NCBI GenBank assembly: GCA_017519975.1
Contig: JAFWRM010000013.1
Location: forward strand, 1 to 64,000
Direction of reading: 5' to 3'
Length of the DNA: 64,000 bases
Source: Oscillospiraceae bacterium
GTDB lineage: Bacteria; Bacillota; Clostridia; Oscillospirales; Oscillospiraceae
Shown here one piece after another: positions 26,440 to 35,286 of the stretch. The notes under the pieces are model-generated. The model did not search any database and was not told where the DNA came from. It worked only from the letters and a program-made list of their open reading frames with translations. Numbering within the stretch: position 1 is the first letter of the stretch; each line of letters starts with the position of its first letter. Made by a program: the position numbers and the translations under genes.

Positions 26440-27720
26440 ATGAGAAAAGAGACGCTGTGCATCGAAGGAGGCTATACGCCCAAAAACGGAGAACCGAGGA
26501 TAATCCCCATCATCCAGAGCACCACGTTCAAATACGACACCAGCGCGGACATGGGAAAGCTGTTCGATCTGGAGGCAGAGGGTTATTTCTATACCCGCCT
26601 GCAGAATCCCACCAACGACATGGTGGCGGCCAAGATCGCGGCGCTGGAGGGCGGTACGGCGGCCATGCTCACTTCCTCCGGCCAGGGGGCAACGTTTTAT
26701 GCCGTGTTCAACATCGCGGGAAACGGCGACCATGTCGTAGCCTCTTCCACCATCTATGGTGGTAGTTATAACCTTTTCAACGTGACCATGCGGCGCATGG
26801 GCGTCGATTTCACCTTTGTGGATCCCGACTGCAGCGATGAGGAACTGGAAGCGGCTTTCCGGCCGAATACCAAGGCGGTCTTCGGGGAAACCATTGCCAA
26901 TCCCGCCCTGATCGTATTCGATATCGAACGTTTTGCCGCGGCGGCTCATGCCCACGGAGTGCCCCTGATCGTGGATAACACCTTTGCCACGCCCATCAAC
27001 TGCCGCCCGTTCGAATGGGGTGCGGACATCGTCACGCATTCCACCACGAAATACATGGACGGACATGACGCCACCGTCGGCGGAGCCATCGTGGATTCCG
27101 GCAATTTTGACTGGATGGCCCATGCGGACAAGTTTCCCGGGCTGTGCACGCCGGACGAGTCCTATCACGGGATCACCTATGCGGAGAAGTTCGGCAGGGA
27201 GAAGGCGTATATCACAAAGGCCACGGCCCAGCTGATGAGAGATCTTGGCTCCATCCCGTCACCCATGAACTGCTATATGCTCAATCTCGGACTGGAATCC
27301 CTGGCGGTGCGCGTGCAGAGGCACTGCGAAAACGCCCAGAAGGTGGCGGAGTTCCTTCAGGCGAGCGAAGACGTGGAATATGTCACGTACCCCGGCCTGA
27401 AGGGGGACGCCGGTTATGAACGGGCGAAGAAATACATGCCCAACGGGACCTGCGGCGTGATCTCCTTCGGCGTCAAGGGAGGCAGGCAGGCTGCGGAAGA
27501 GTTCATGAAGCATCTGAAGCTTGCCATCATCGCCACCCATGTGGCCGACGCGCACACCTGCGTACTGCACCCTGCTTCCTCGACCCATCGTCAGATGACG
27601 GATGAGGAACTGATCGCCGGAGGCGTGCGGCCGGATATGGTGCGTCTGAGCGTCGGGATCGAGAACGCCGAGGATATCATAGAAGATCTTCGCCAGGCAC
27701 TGGAAAGCAGCCGCGCCTGA
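26440..27720 (+). CDS. metY: O-acetylhomoserine sulfhydrylase / Cys-Met metabolism PLP enzyme
   Basis: Likely makes homocysteine from O-acetylhomoserine and sulfide; the fold is shared with methionine gamma-lyase. 426 aa, in the range of the MetY group. The PLP lysine is in THSTTKYMDGHDATVGG at about residue 204; YTRLQNPT and SSGQGATFY near the N terminus and LHPASSTHRQM near the C terminus fit. ATG at 26440 has GGAG six bases upstream; the GTG at 26437 is too close. No SAM riboswitch or T-box is seen upstream. A gamma-lyase activity cannot be excluded. Confidence 0.88.
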   Translation: MRKETLCIEGGYTPKNGEPRIIPIIQSTTFKYDTSADMGKLFDLEAEGYFYTRLQNPTNDMVAAKIAALEGGTAAMLTSSGQGATFYAVFNIAGNGDHVVASSTIYGGSYNLFNVTMRRMGVDFTFVDPDCSDEELEAAFRPNTKAVFGETIANPALIVFDIERFAAAAHAHGVPLIVDNTFATPINCRPFEWGADIVTHSTTKYMDGHDATVGGAIVDSGNFDWMAHADKFPGLCTPDESYHGITYAEKFGREKAYITKATAQLMRDLGSIPSPMNCYMLNLGLESLAVRVQRHCENAQKVAEFLQASEDVEYVTYPGLKGDAGYERAKKYMPNGTCGVISFGVKGGRQAAEEFMKHLKLAIIATHVADAHTCVLHPASSTHRQMTDEELIAGGVRPDMVRLSVGIENAEDIIEDLRQALESSRA

Positions 27721-27740
27721 CCTGTAGAAAACGGAAAAAG

Positions 27741-27778
27741 CAGCCCGCCCGGAGGTTTTGATGCCGCCGGGCGGGCTG
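27741..27778. terminator. Terminator between convergent metY and the symporter gene
   Basis: CAGCCCGCCCGG (27741-27752) pairs with 27767-27778. On the minus strand it is followed by CTTTTTCCGTTTTC, making it a good terminator for the leftward symporter gene; in the plus direction the T-run is poorer. Confidence 0.75.
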
Positions 27779-27808
27779 GATTTGTTCGGGGATCCGGTGA
27801 GCTGTTCG

Positions 27809-29065
27809 TTACCGCTCCTCTTCCGGTGTTTCGGTTTCCGCGGACTTTCCGTGAAGCTGCTTCTGCAGCCAGTCCTTTCCGTCGGCGAAACGGGACACGA
27901 TGTAGGATACCACGTAGTCTCCGGCGGCGTTGACCATGGTTGCCGGAGGATCCACAAGATCGCCGATGGCCAGAGCAATGGGGAAGGCAACGGCGATGTG
28001 TTCGGGGAAGAAGATGGAGCACAGGACCAGTTCTCCGGTGCCTCCGCCGCCGGGAATGCCGGACATGGCAACGGAAGAGAAGACGGCGATGATGATAGCG
28101 ACGATGGCCTTTCCGCTGCCGAAGTTCAGACCAAACATGCCGAACAGAAAGGCGACCTTGATGATGGCGCTCATGGCAGAGCCGTCCATATGCATGGTAG
28201 CGCCCATGGGAAGTACGATGTCCGTCACGTCTTCAGAGATGCCCGTCTCCTTGGAGACCTCCATGTTCGTGGGAATCGTCGCAACGGAGGAGCAGGTGCC
28301 GAAAGCCGTCGCGGCCGGTCGGAACAGTTTGCTGAACATGAGCTTTGCTGCCCCCTTGCCTCCGCCGAACCGGGCGTAAACGGGAAACAGGGCGAACATG
28401 TAGGCAAAGGCCAGGACGTAGTAGATGATGATGGATCTGGCGTAGTTGGTAACGAAATCGGCGCCGTGAGCCGCTACCAGAGAGGCAAAGAAGCCGAAAA
28501 AGCCGATGGGCGCATACCAGGTGATGATCTTGACGACCTTCATCAGAACGTTGGTCAGGTCAGCCAGCAGTTTGGCCGTCGGAGTTTTGCTGCCGCCCGC
28601 CATCTGGACGCCGAAGCCGAACAGGATCGCCGCAACGATCAGCGGGAGAATGGCCCTCCGGCTGAGAAGCTCGGTAAAGTCAGGTTTGGTGAAGAAATTC
28701 ACGATCAGGGTGGAAGCCTTGATGGCCTCGGCTTCCGTCTCCTCATAGGCCGGAGCAGCCGTATACACGGGAATGATCCTTGTGACCACGTACATGATCA
28801 GGGCGGCGATGGCGGCCGTCACCAGAAACGTGAGTACGGTGATGCCGAGAAGCCTTCCTGCCTTGCGGATGGATTTCATGTTCGCGATGGCGGAGGCCAC
28901 GGAACAGAACACCATCGGTACGACGACGCAGAACATCAGGTTGACGAAAACTGTTCCCAGAGGTTCCAGAGCGGTGGCGCCCGGCCAGAGGAAGCCTACG
29001 ACGCAGCCTGCGACGATACCGAGGATCATGGTCAGCAGGAACCAGTTGTTTTTCAGAAATTTCAT
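27809..29065 (-). CDS. Dicarboxylate/amino acid:cation symporter (DAACS family)
   Basis: Inner-membrane secondary transporter, Na+ or H+ coupled, for glutamate, aspartate or C4-dicarboxylates. 418 aa with about eight membrane segments. The re-entrant loop motif GTCSSVATIPTNM, the MHMDGSAM ion-binding motif, the second loop SGIPGGGGTGE and NAAGDYV near the end match the GltP/DctA fold. Transcribed away from the AraC-type regulator gene, which probably controls it. The exact substrate is not decidable. Confidence 0.9.
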   Translation of the reverse strand: MKFLKNNWFLLTMILGIVAGCVVGFLWPGATALEPLGTVFVNLMFCVVVPMVFCSVASAIANMKSIRKAGRLLGITVLTFLVTAAIAALIMYVVTRIIPVYTAAPAYEETEAEAIKASTLIVNFFTKPDFTELLSRRAILPLIVAAILFGFGVQMAGGSKTPTAKLLADLTNVLMKVVKIITWYAPIGFFGFFASLVAAHGADFVTNYARSIIIYYVLAFAYMFALFPVYARFGGGKGAAKLMFSKLFRPAATAFGTCSSVATIPTNMEVSKETGISEDVTDIVLPMGATMHMDGSAMSAIIKVAFLFGMFGLNFGSGKAIVAIIIAVFSSVAMSGIPGGGGTGELVLCSIFFPEHIAVAFPIALAIGDLVDPPATMVNAAGDYVVSYIVSRFADGKDWLQKQLHGKSAETETPEEER

Positions 29066-29141
29066 TCAGGTCTCCTCCCTGCATCAGTATTATGTAAATA
29101 GTATACGTGTGATATAGCACCATATCCATGGCAAGAAATGC

Positions 29142-29170
29142 TTGAAACATTGCAAAACGTGCTATATTCT
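29142..29170 (+). promoter_or_regulatory. Promoter of the AraC-type regulator
   Basis: TTGAAA (29142-29147), 17 nt, TATTCT (29165-29170). Its presence argues against starting the gene at the TTG at 29142. Confidence 0.6.
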
Positions 29171-29198
29171 GTTGCTGAAGAGGAAGGAAGTGAGGAAA

Positions 29199-30074
29199 GT
29201 GAGGGAAAAACCCGGAAATCGGGCGAAAAGAGAAGGATATCTTCAGGAAAATTACCGGTATTTCCACCTGAACGACAGGGAGGGGACGGAAAGTGATTTC
29301 CATTTTCACGAATTTGACAAGGTCGTACTTCTGCGTTCCGGACAGGTGGAGTATATCGTCGAGCAGGTCACCTATACGCTGACGCCGGGAAGCATTCTGC
29401 TGGTACCGCATCACGCCATTCACAGGGCGATCATCGATCAGACGGTGCCCTATGATCGGATCATCCTCTATCTGGACCGGCAATATCTGGACCGAAGCAT
29501 GGTCATGGCCGGCCGTCTGGAATGCTTTGATCGGGCGGATGTACATGGGAACTGTCTTCTGGTTCCGGACGAAAAGCATCGCAGAGAGATCGAAGATACT
29601 CTGAAAGAATATGAAGAAGCGCTGGCGGACACGGAACCCGGCGCACAGGCGATCCGGGACGCGGTCATGATCAAGCTCCTGATCCGGATCGAACGGGTAT
29701 CCGGAATGAGCGACAGAGCGGGGAGGGCAGAGGGGGCGCTCCGGCTGGCAGAGCCCGTCCGGCACGGCATGGACCCGGGAATAGCGGAAACGATGACCTA
29801 TATCAACGAAAATCTTGGCGCGGATCTGACGGTGGACGCCCTTGCCGACAGGCTGTGTCTGAGCCGATATCATTTCATGCGGCTGTTCCGTGCGGGAACG
29901 GGCGTCACGGCGCACGCGTACGTAAGGCAGGCGCGCCTGCTCGGTGCCGCCCGGATGATCCGGGGAGGGGCCTCCTCCGCCCGGGCGGCGGCAGATTGCG
30001 GATTCGGTGATTATTCTTCTTTCAGCCGCGCTTTCCGGGATATATTCGGCATCCGTCCGTCCGAACTGAAGTGA
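29199..30074 (+). CDS. AraC-family regulator with N-terminal cupin sensor
   Basis: About 291 aa from GTG at 29199 (GTG at 29190 also possible; AGGAAGG at 29181-29187). The N-terminal half is an AraC-type cupin (FHFHEFDKVVLLRSG, GSILLVPHHAIHRA). The C-terminal 100 residues are the double helix-turn-helix (LTVDALADRLCLSRYHFMRLF, then AADCGFGDYSSFSRAFRDIFG). It is divergent from the DAACS symporter, suggesting local control in response to the transported solute. This cupin is not a member of the Cys4 family described further right. Confidence 0.85.
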   Translation: MREKPGNRAKREGYLQENYRYFHLNDREGTESDFHFHEFDKVVLLRSGQVEYIVEQVTYTLTPGSILLVPHHAIHRAIIDQTVPYDRIILYLDRQYLDRSMVMAGRLECFDRADVHGNCLLVPDEKHRREIEDTLKEYEEALADTEPGAQAIRDAVMIKLLIRIERVSGMSDRAGRAEGALRLAEPVRHGMDPGIAETMTYINENLGADLTVDALADRLCLSRYHFMRLFRAGTGVTAHAYVRQARLLGAARMIRGGASSARAAADCGFGDYSSFSRAFRDIFGIRPSELK

Positions 30075-30131
30075 ACCGGCGGATTGGACCACATGTTACA
30101 AAACATTCATATATTCAAACCGGGCGCCCGT

Positions 30132-30137
30132 TATAAT
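30132..30137 (+). promoter_or_regulatory. -10 element of the large ABC gene
   Basis: Consensus TATAAT, 39 nt before the start codon; no -35 at a good distance is evident. Confidence 0.5.
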
Positions 30138-30175
30138 ACATGGTATCCGTCAGTCATGAGAGCGAGAGGAAGCAT

Positions 30176-33100
30176 ATGCTGCAGATCGTAGATATCAGTA
30201 AGGAATATCGGACCGGGTCACTGGTGCAGCGGGCGCTGGACCACGTGAGCCTGGATCTGCGTGAAAACGAGTTCGTTGCCATTCTGGGACCTTCGGGGTC
30301 AGGAAAGACCACGTTGCTCAACATCATCGGCGGTCTGGACAGATACGATTCAGGGGATCTTATCATTGACGGCGTTTCCACGAAGAAATACAGGGACAGA
30401 GACTGGGATTCCTACCGCAACCACACGGTGGGTTTCGTTTTTCAGAGCTATAATCTCATACCCCATCAGACGGTGCTGGCCAATGTGGAGCTGGCGCTGA
30501 CCATTGGAGGGATCTCCCGCGGGGAGCGCCGGCGGAGAGCCATACACGCCCTGGAACAGGTGGGGCTGGGAGAGCAGCTGCACAAAAGGCCGAATCAGAT
30601 GTCCGGCGGTCAGATGCAGCGTGTTGCCATCGCCCGGGTGCTCGTAGGCGACCCCAAGATCCTGCTGGCGGACGAACCTACGGGAGCGCTGGATTCCGAG
30701 ACTTCCGTCCAGATCATGGAACTTCTGAAAGAGGTGGCAAAGGATCGGCTGGTCGTCATGGTGACCCACAATCCGGAACTGGCGGAACAGTACGCCACCC
30801 GCATCGTCCGACTGAAGGACGGCGTCATCACCGCAGATTCCGATCCGGTGACGGCCGCCCCCGCTGCGAAGGGGGTACACAGGAATCTGGGAAAGGCTTC
30901 CATGTCTTTCCTTACGGCGCTTTCTCTGAGTTTCAACAATCTGAGAACGAAACTGGCCCGCACGCTGCTGGTTGCGCTTGCCGGTTCCATCGGCATCATC
31001 GGGATCGCGCTGATCCTGTCCCTTTCTACCGGAGCCAATCAGTATATCCACAGCATAGAAGAGAATACACTGTCGGAATATCCGCTGGAGATCCTGCGGA
31101 GCACGATATCCTCTTCCGCCTTTGCCTCCATGATGGGGACCAGAATGAACGCTCCGGAAGATGCGGAGGTCGTTGAGCTGCAGACGGTGACGGGCATGCT
31201 GTCCAACATCTCCACCAACGACCTTGTTTCACTGAAAAAGTATTTTGACAGCGGTGACAGCGGGGTGGACAGATATGCCAAGGCAGTGGAATACAGATAC
31301 GGAGTCACCCCTCTGATCTACCGTGAGACGGACGCCGGCCCCCGTCAGGTGAATCCGGATACGGTGATGTCGACCCTGGGATACGGAGGAGGGGGGAATA
31401 CCGACATTCTGTCCTCCATGATGAGCATGAACGCCTTCATGTCGCTTCCCGAGGAAGAAACGCTTTACCGTTCCCAGTACGATGTAAAGGCAGGGCGCTG
31501 GCCGGAAAACAGCGGCGAGCTTGTGGTCGTTCTGTCAAAAAACGGCAGCATCAGCGATCTTGCGCTGTATGCGGCGGGGCTGAAGGATACGGCCCAGCTG
31601 GATGCGATGCTGGAAAAATATAAAAAGGGGGAACCGGTGGAGAGCGCCGAAGAGCCAGGGATCTGGCGGTATGAGGATTTTCTTGGCCTCTCCTTCCGCA
31701 GAGTCAACGCCGCGGACTGCTATGTTTACGACTCCGAATACCACGTGTGGAAGGACAAGACAGAGGACGCGGAATATATGAAACGGCTGGCGGCAGCCAG
31801 TCAGGAGCTTACGATCGTGGGCGTGGTGGCAGGCGCGGAGGACAGCACGGCCGCCATGCTGACGCCTGGCATCTATTATCCCGTATCCCTGGCCGGAGAC
31901 GTGATGCGTGACGCGGGCGCCAGTGAAATGGTCCGTCAGCAGCTGGCGGATCCGGAGACAAACGTGATCACCGGGCGCCCCTTTGATGATCCGGGGAACG
32001 AACCGACCATGGATCTTTCTTCCATGTTTGCCGTAAATGAAGACGCCATGGCGGAGGTGTTCCGTTTTGACCCGGAAAAGCTCAGTATGGATCCTTCACG
32101 GTTTGCCATAGATCCCTCCGCACTGGATCTGAGCGGACTGACGGACGGCAGCGCTTTTGCAGACGCCATGCCGGAACTGACGCCGGAGGATCTGGCAGGA
32201 CTGTTTGACGGGATCTCCGTCGATCCGGATCGGGAGGAATTCACCGCGATGGTCGGGCAGATCGCGTCGGGGTTTTCCGAATATTCGAAACAGGATCCGT
32301 CCACGGACGTGACGGGACTGGCCCCGGCGATGAGGGAGTATCTGGCGCAGCCGGAAGTGATGAGCGGGCTGACGGAAGGTCTGCGTCAACTGGTCGCGGA
32401 TTCGAACGTCGACAGCCTCGATCCCGCCTTTCTCGGGAACACCGTTTCCGCGGTCATGGCCGGCTTTCCGGCATATCTGACGGAGGTCGGGGCGGAAAAT
32501 GTGACGGATGTCGGGACCTATCTCGAGAGCTATCTGCAGACGGAAGCCGTTCAGGCGATCCTGGCGTCGGCGGGTGAGGAACTGCAGGCGCAGCTGGCGG
32601 GCATTCAGATCCCGGAGGATGAGGTCCGGGCGCTTGTTCTTTCAGCAACGGACGGATATGAGGCGTACGCGGCGGCCAACGGTCTTCCGACGGCACAGAC
32701 GGTCTCAGACGCGTTCCGCGCATACATGCAGAGCGACGAGGGACAGGCGATCCTTCGTGAGGGCATACAGAAGTCCTTTCATACGGAAGAGATCGCCGGA
32801 AAACTGTCGGAGAATGCCGAGGCGATGTTCGCCGGTTATTCCGAGAGCATCGGGCAGGCCGTCGCCAGGGCGATGAGCGGCATTGTCAGCCAGCTTTCCG
32901 GGCTCATCCAGCAGAGCATGTCCTCCGCGATCTCTGATCTGACGGCGGGCATGGAGGAGGCGTTTTCCGTCAATCCGGACGCTCTGGCGGACGCGATCAC
33001 CGTGAACATGAGCGAAGAGGATCTCCAGGAGCTGATGAGGTCCATCATGACGGCGGCGTCTGCTTCCTATGAGGAAAATCTTGCCGGGCTGGGCTATGCG

Positions 33101-33688
33101 GATGAGCGCGACCCCTATGAGATCGTGATCTATCCGAAGGATTTTGAGAGCAAGAACCGCATCGTGGAGATCCTGGACGGGTACAATGCCCGGATGGAAG
33201 CGGAGGGGCGTCCGGAGAGAGTGATCTCCTATACCGACACGGTGGCCACGCTCATGTCTTCCGTGACGGACATCGTCAACGCCATCAGCTACGTGCTGAT
33301 CGCCTTCGTTGCCATCTCTCTGGTCGTGTCTTCCATCATGATCGGGGTCATCACGTACATCAGCGTATTGGAACGGAGAAAGGAGATCGGCATCCTGCGT
33401 GCCATCGGAGCCTCAAAGAGAAATGTCTCCAGCATCTTCAACGCCGAGACGTTCATCATAGGCCTGCTGGCCGGCCTGCTGGGAGTGGGGATCTCCCTGC
33501 TGCTGATCATCCCCATCAACATGATCGTTCACCGGCTGGCAAACATGAATTCCATCAACGCGGTACTGCCGGCGGCGGCCGCTGGGATCCTGGTGGTCCT
33601 GAGCGTGGGCCTTACCATGCTCGGCGGGCTGATCCCATCCCGCAAGGCTTCGCGGCAGGATCCGGTGCTGGCGCTGCGGTCAGAATGA
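30176..33688 (+). CDS. MacB-like ABC transporter, ATPase fused to FtsX-type permease
   Basis: 1170 aa from ATG at 30176 (AGAGGA upstream). Residues 1-235 are a LolD/MacB-type ATPase: Walker A GPSGSGKTT, signature MSGGQMQRVAIARVL, Walker B LLADEPTGALD. One transmembrane helix follows at about 265-290. Next comes a very large extracytoplasmic domain of roughly 750 residues, acidic and rich in Asp-Pro and Ala-Gly helical segments, and then three C-terminal helices with the FtsX signature region (ISVLERRKEIGILRAIGASKR). Such mechanotransmission ABC proteins drive extracellular work rather than classic transport. The substrate is unknown; the size of the external domain is the notable feature. Confidence 0.88.
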   Translation: MLQIVDISKEYRTGSLVQRALDHVSLDLRENEFVAILGPSGSGKTTLLNIIGGLDRYDSGDLIIDGVSTKKYRDRDWDSYRNHTVGFVFQSYNLIPHQTVLANVELALTIGGISRGERRRRAIHALEQVGLGEQLHKRPNQMSGGQMQRVAIARVLVGDPKILLADEPTGALDSETSVQIMELLKEVAKDRLVVMVTHNPELAEQYATRIVRLKDGVITADSDPVTAAPAAKGVHRNLGKASMSFLTALSLSFNNLRTKLARTLLVALAGSIGIIGIALILSLSTGANQYIHSIEENTLSEYPLEILRSTISSSAFASMMGTRMNAPEDAEVVELQTVTGMLSNISTNDLVSLKKYFDSGDSGVDRYAKAVEYRYGVTPLIYRETDAGPRQVNPDTVMSTLGYGGGGNTDILSSMMSMNAFMSLPEEETLYRSQYDVKAGRWPENSGELVVVLSKNGSISDLALYAAGLKDTAQLDAMLEKYKKGEPVESAEEPGIWRYEDFLGLSFRRVNAADCYVYDSEYHVWKDKTEDAEYMKRLAAASQELTIVGVVAGAEDSTAAMLTPGIYYPVSLAGDVMRDAGASEMVRQQLADPETNVITGRPFDDPGNEPTMDLSSMFAVNEDAMAEVFRFDPEKLSMDPSRFAIDPSALDLSGLTDGSAFADAMPELTPEDLAGLFDGISVDPDREEFTAMVGQIASGFSEYSKQDPSTDVTGLAPAMREYLAQPEVMSGLTEGLRQLVADSNVDSLDPAFLGNTVSAVMAGFPAYLTEVGAENVTDVGTYLESYLQTEAVQAILASAGEELQAQLAGIQIPEDEVRALVLSATDGYEAYAAANGLPTAQTVSDAFRAYMQSDEGQAILREGIQKSFHTEEIAGKLSENAEAMFAGYSESIGQAVARAMSGIVSQLSGLIQQSMSSAISDLTAGMEEAFSVNPDALADAITVNMSEEDLQELMRSIMTAASASYEENLAGLGYADERDPYEIVIYPKDFESKNRIVEILDGYNARMEAEGRPERVISYTDTVATLMSSVTDIVNAISYVLIAFVAISLVVSSIMIGVITYISVLERRKEIGILRAIGASKRNVSSIFNAETFIIGLLAGLLGVGISLLLIIPINMIVHRLANMNSINAVLPAAAAGILVVLSVGLTMLGGLIPSRKASRQDPVLALRSE

Positions 33689-33715
33689 GAAAGATTGCAA
33701 AAGGAGGAAACCGGT

Positions 33716-34042
33716 ATGACAAAGGTAAGGATCGAACCCGGCATCTGCGGGCTGGTGACAACTGTGGAGGCGCAGGCGGACCCTGACGACGAGACCGAAC
33801 TGACGGTGAAAGTGCGGTCCGGCTGCGAGAGCGTACGGAACATGATGAAGGAACTGGGGGAAACGTTCGACGCCTACGAGGTGTGCCTTCGGAAACCGGG
33901 GGAAGGACCGTTTTACGATTATGCCCGGGCGCATTTTCCCGTGCACGTCTCCTGCCCGGTACTGAACGGGATCATCAAATGCATGGAAGTTGAGGCAAAG
34001 CTGGCGCTGAAAAAAGACGTGAGCATACGGTTCATGGAGTGA
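33716..34042 (+). CDS. Small Cys-containing protein, unknown function
   Basis: 108 aa from ATG at 33716 with AAGGAGG eight bases upstream. It begins MTKVRIEPGICGLVTTVEAQ and has five cysteines (GICG, SGCESV, YEVCL, SCPVL, IIKCME). The pattern resembles small Clostridial proteins often found near corrinoid or UroD-like methyltransferase genes; here a UroD-like gene follows after a terminator and a new promoter. A metal- or cluster-binding role is inference. It lies 27 nt after the ABC gene. Confidence 0.6.
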   Translation: MTKVRIEPGICGLVTTVEAQADPDDETELTVKVRSGCESVRNMMKELGETFDAYEVCLRKPGEGPFYDYARAHFPVHVSCPVLNGIIKCMEVEAKLALKKDVSIRFME

Positions 34043-34057
34043 AAAGCACCGAAGGGA

Positions 34058-34100
34058 AAGCCGCGGCTGTGGGATCGCACACAGCCGCGGCTTCCTTTTT
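34058..34100 (+). terminator. Terminator before the UroD-cupin operon
   Basis: A 14-bp perfect stem (34058-34071 with 34080-34093) followed by CCTTTTT. It separates the housekeeping-like left part from the accessory right part. Confidence 0.9.
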
Positions 34101-34141
34101 CCGGATCAGAGAGGATGGACCCGGGGACATTATATTGGATA

Positions 34142-34169
34142 TTGAAATTGCCGGTATTTCCGCTATAAT
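34142..34169 (+). promoter_or_regulatory. Promoter of the UroD-like/bicupin/Dpp operon
   Basis: TTGAAA (34142-34147), 16 nt, TATAAT (34164-34169); the first gene starts 63 nt later. Confidence 0.75.
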
Positions 34170-34232
34170 ATAGATTGAGTTTTGGCCAGAACTGACAGAA
34201 TTCTGCCCAAACCGGAAGCGGAGGGAAAGCAC

Positions 34233-35267
34233 ATGTCTGACAGGACGCCGAAGCAGAACTTTCTCGACATGGCGCGTGGGATCGTCCCCGATTACATCCT
34301 GCAGTACGGCTTTCTTCCAAGAAAAGACAGCCTGCACCCCCTGCCGCTGACGCTGGTCATACCGTCCTTTGCCAACGGCTGGAGATGGACGGAGGAGAAG
34401 GTCGATCCTTTCGGCGTCCATTGGGTACCGACGCCGGATACGCCCGGAGCTCTGGTCCCTGAGCCGAATAATTTTCTGCTGAAAGACATCCGGGAATGGC
34501 GGGACGTCGTCCGGTTTCCCGATCTCTCCGGCATCGACTGGGAGGCCATGGCGAAAAAGGACCTGGAAGCTCTGCAGAAAATGGGGATAGATTTTGATCA
34601 GACGGCGCGGGAGATCACCCTGCATGTCGGATATTTTCAGCAGCTGATGGCTCTGATGGGCTTCACGGAAGGTCTGACGGCGCTGTATGAGGAGCCGGAG
34701 GAATGCAAGGCGCTGCTGAACGCCATCTGCGACTTCTGGTGTGAAGTGTACAGGAACTGCTTTGATTACTATAAACCCGATGTCATCGGTCAGTCCGACG
34801 ATACGGCAGCCTGGAAGAGCCCGTTCATCTCGCTGGAGATGTATCGGGACATCTTCAAGCCGCTGTATGTCCGCGAGGCGTCCTTCGGAATGGAGCGGGG
34901 ACTTCCCGGAGAGTTCCACAACTGCGGACGGTGCGAGCTGTTCATCGACGATTGGAACGATTTCGGGATCCGTTACTGGAATCCGGCCCAGACGTGCAAC
35001 GATCTGCGCGCGATCAAGAAACGGCATCCGAAGGATCTTGTGATCATCGGCGGCTGGGATTACCGCGGACGCCTGTGCAGTGAGGACATCGGGGAAGAAG
35101 AGTTCAAGCAGTCCGTCGTGGACTGCATCGATATGCTGGCGCCGGGAGGAGGCTTCGTATCCATGGCCGGAGTTTCCGGTCCCCCGGGAGACCCGACGAC
35201 GGAAAAGAAGAACCGATGGGTCCAGGAGGTCCTGGATACCTATGGGGAAACATACTACCGGAGATGA
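34233..35267 (+). CDS. UroD-like methyltransferase family protein
   Basis: 344 aa, TIM-barrel family of uroporphyrinogen decarboxylase and corrinoid-dependent methyltransferases. A probable zinc site is His229-x-Cys231 (EFHNCGRCELF) with Cys282 as a candidate third ligand, as in MtaA/MtbA-type enzymes rather than true UroD. No heme or cobalamin genes and no corrinoid protein are nearby, so a biosynthetic UroD role is unlikely. Demethylation of a methoxylated or methylated substrate is a reasonable inference. It starts the operon that includes two bicupins and a Dpp-type importer. Confidence 0.75.
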   Translation: MSDRTPKQNFLDMARGIVPDYILQYGFLPRKDSLHPLPLTLVIPSFANGWRWTEEKVDPFGVHWVPTPDTPGALVPEPNNFLLKDIREWRDVVRFPDLSGIDWEAMAKKDLEALQKMGIDFDQTAREITLHVGYFQQLMALMGFTEGLTALYEEPEECKALLNAICDFWCEVYRNCFDYYKPDVIGQSDDTAAWKSPFISLEMYRDIFKPLYVREASFGMERGLPGEFHNCGRCELFIDDWNDFGIRYWNPAQTCNDLRAIKKRHPKDLVIIGGWDYRGRLCSEDIGEEEFKQSVVDCIDMLAPGGGFVSMAGVSGPPGDPTTEKKNRWVQEVLDTYGETYYRR

Positions 35268-35286
35268 AACGAAGGGAGGCAAGCAC

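Noticed and set aside
29199..30074. AraC-type regulator's cupin as an eighth member of the Cys4 family
   Set aside because: It has an AraC-type sensor cupin and DNA-binding domain but no C-x7-C-x2-C-x2-C motif.
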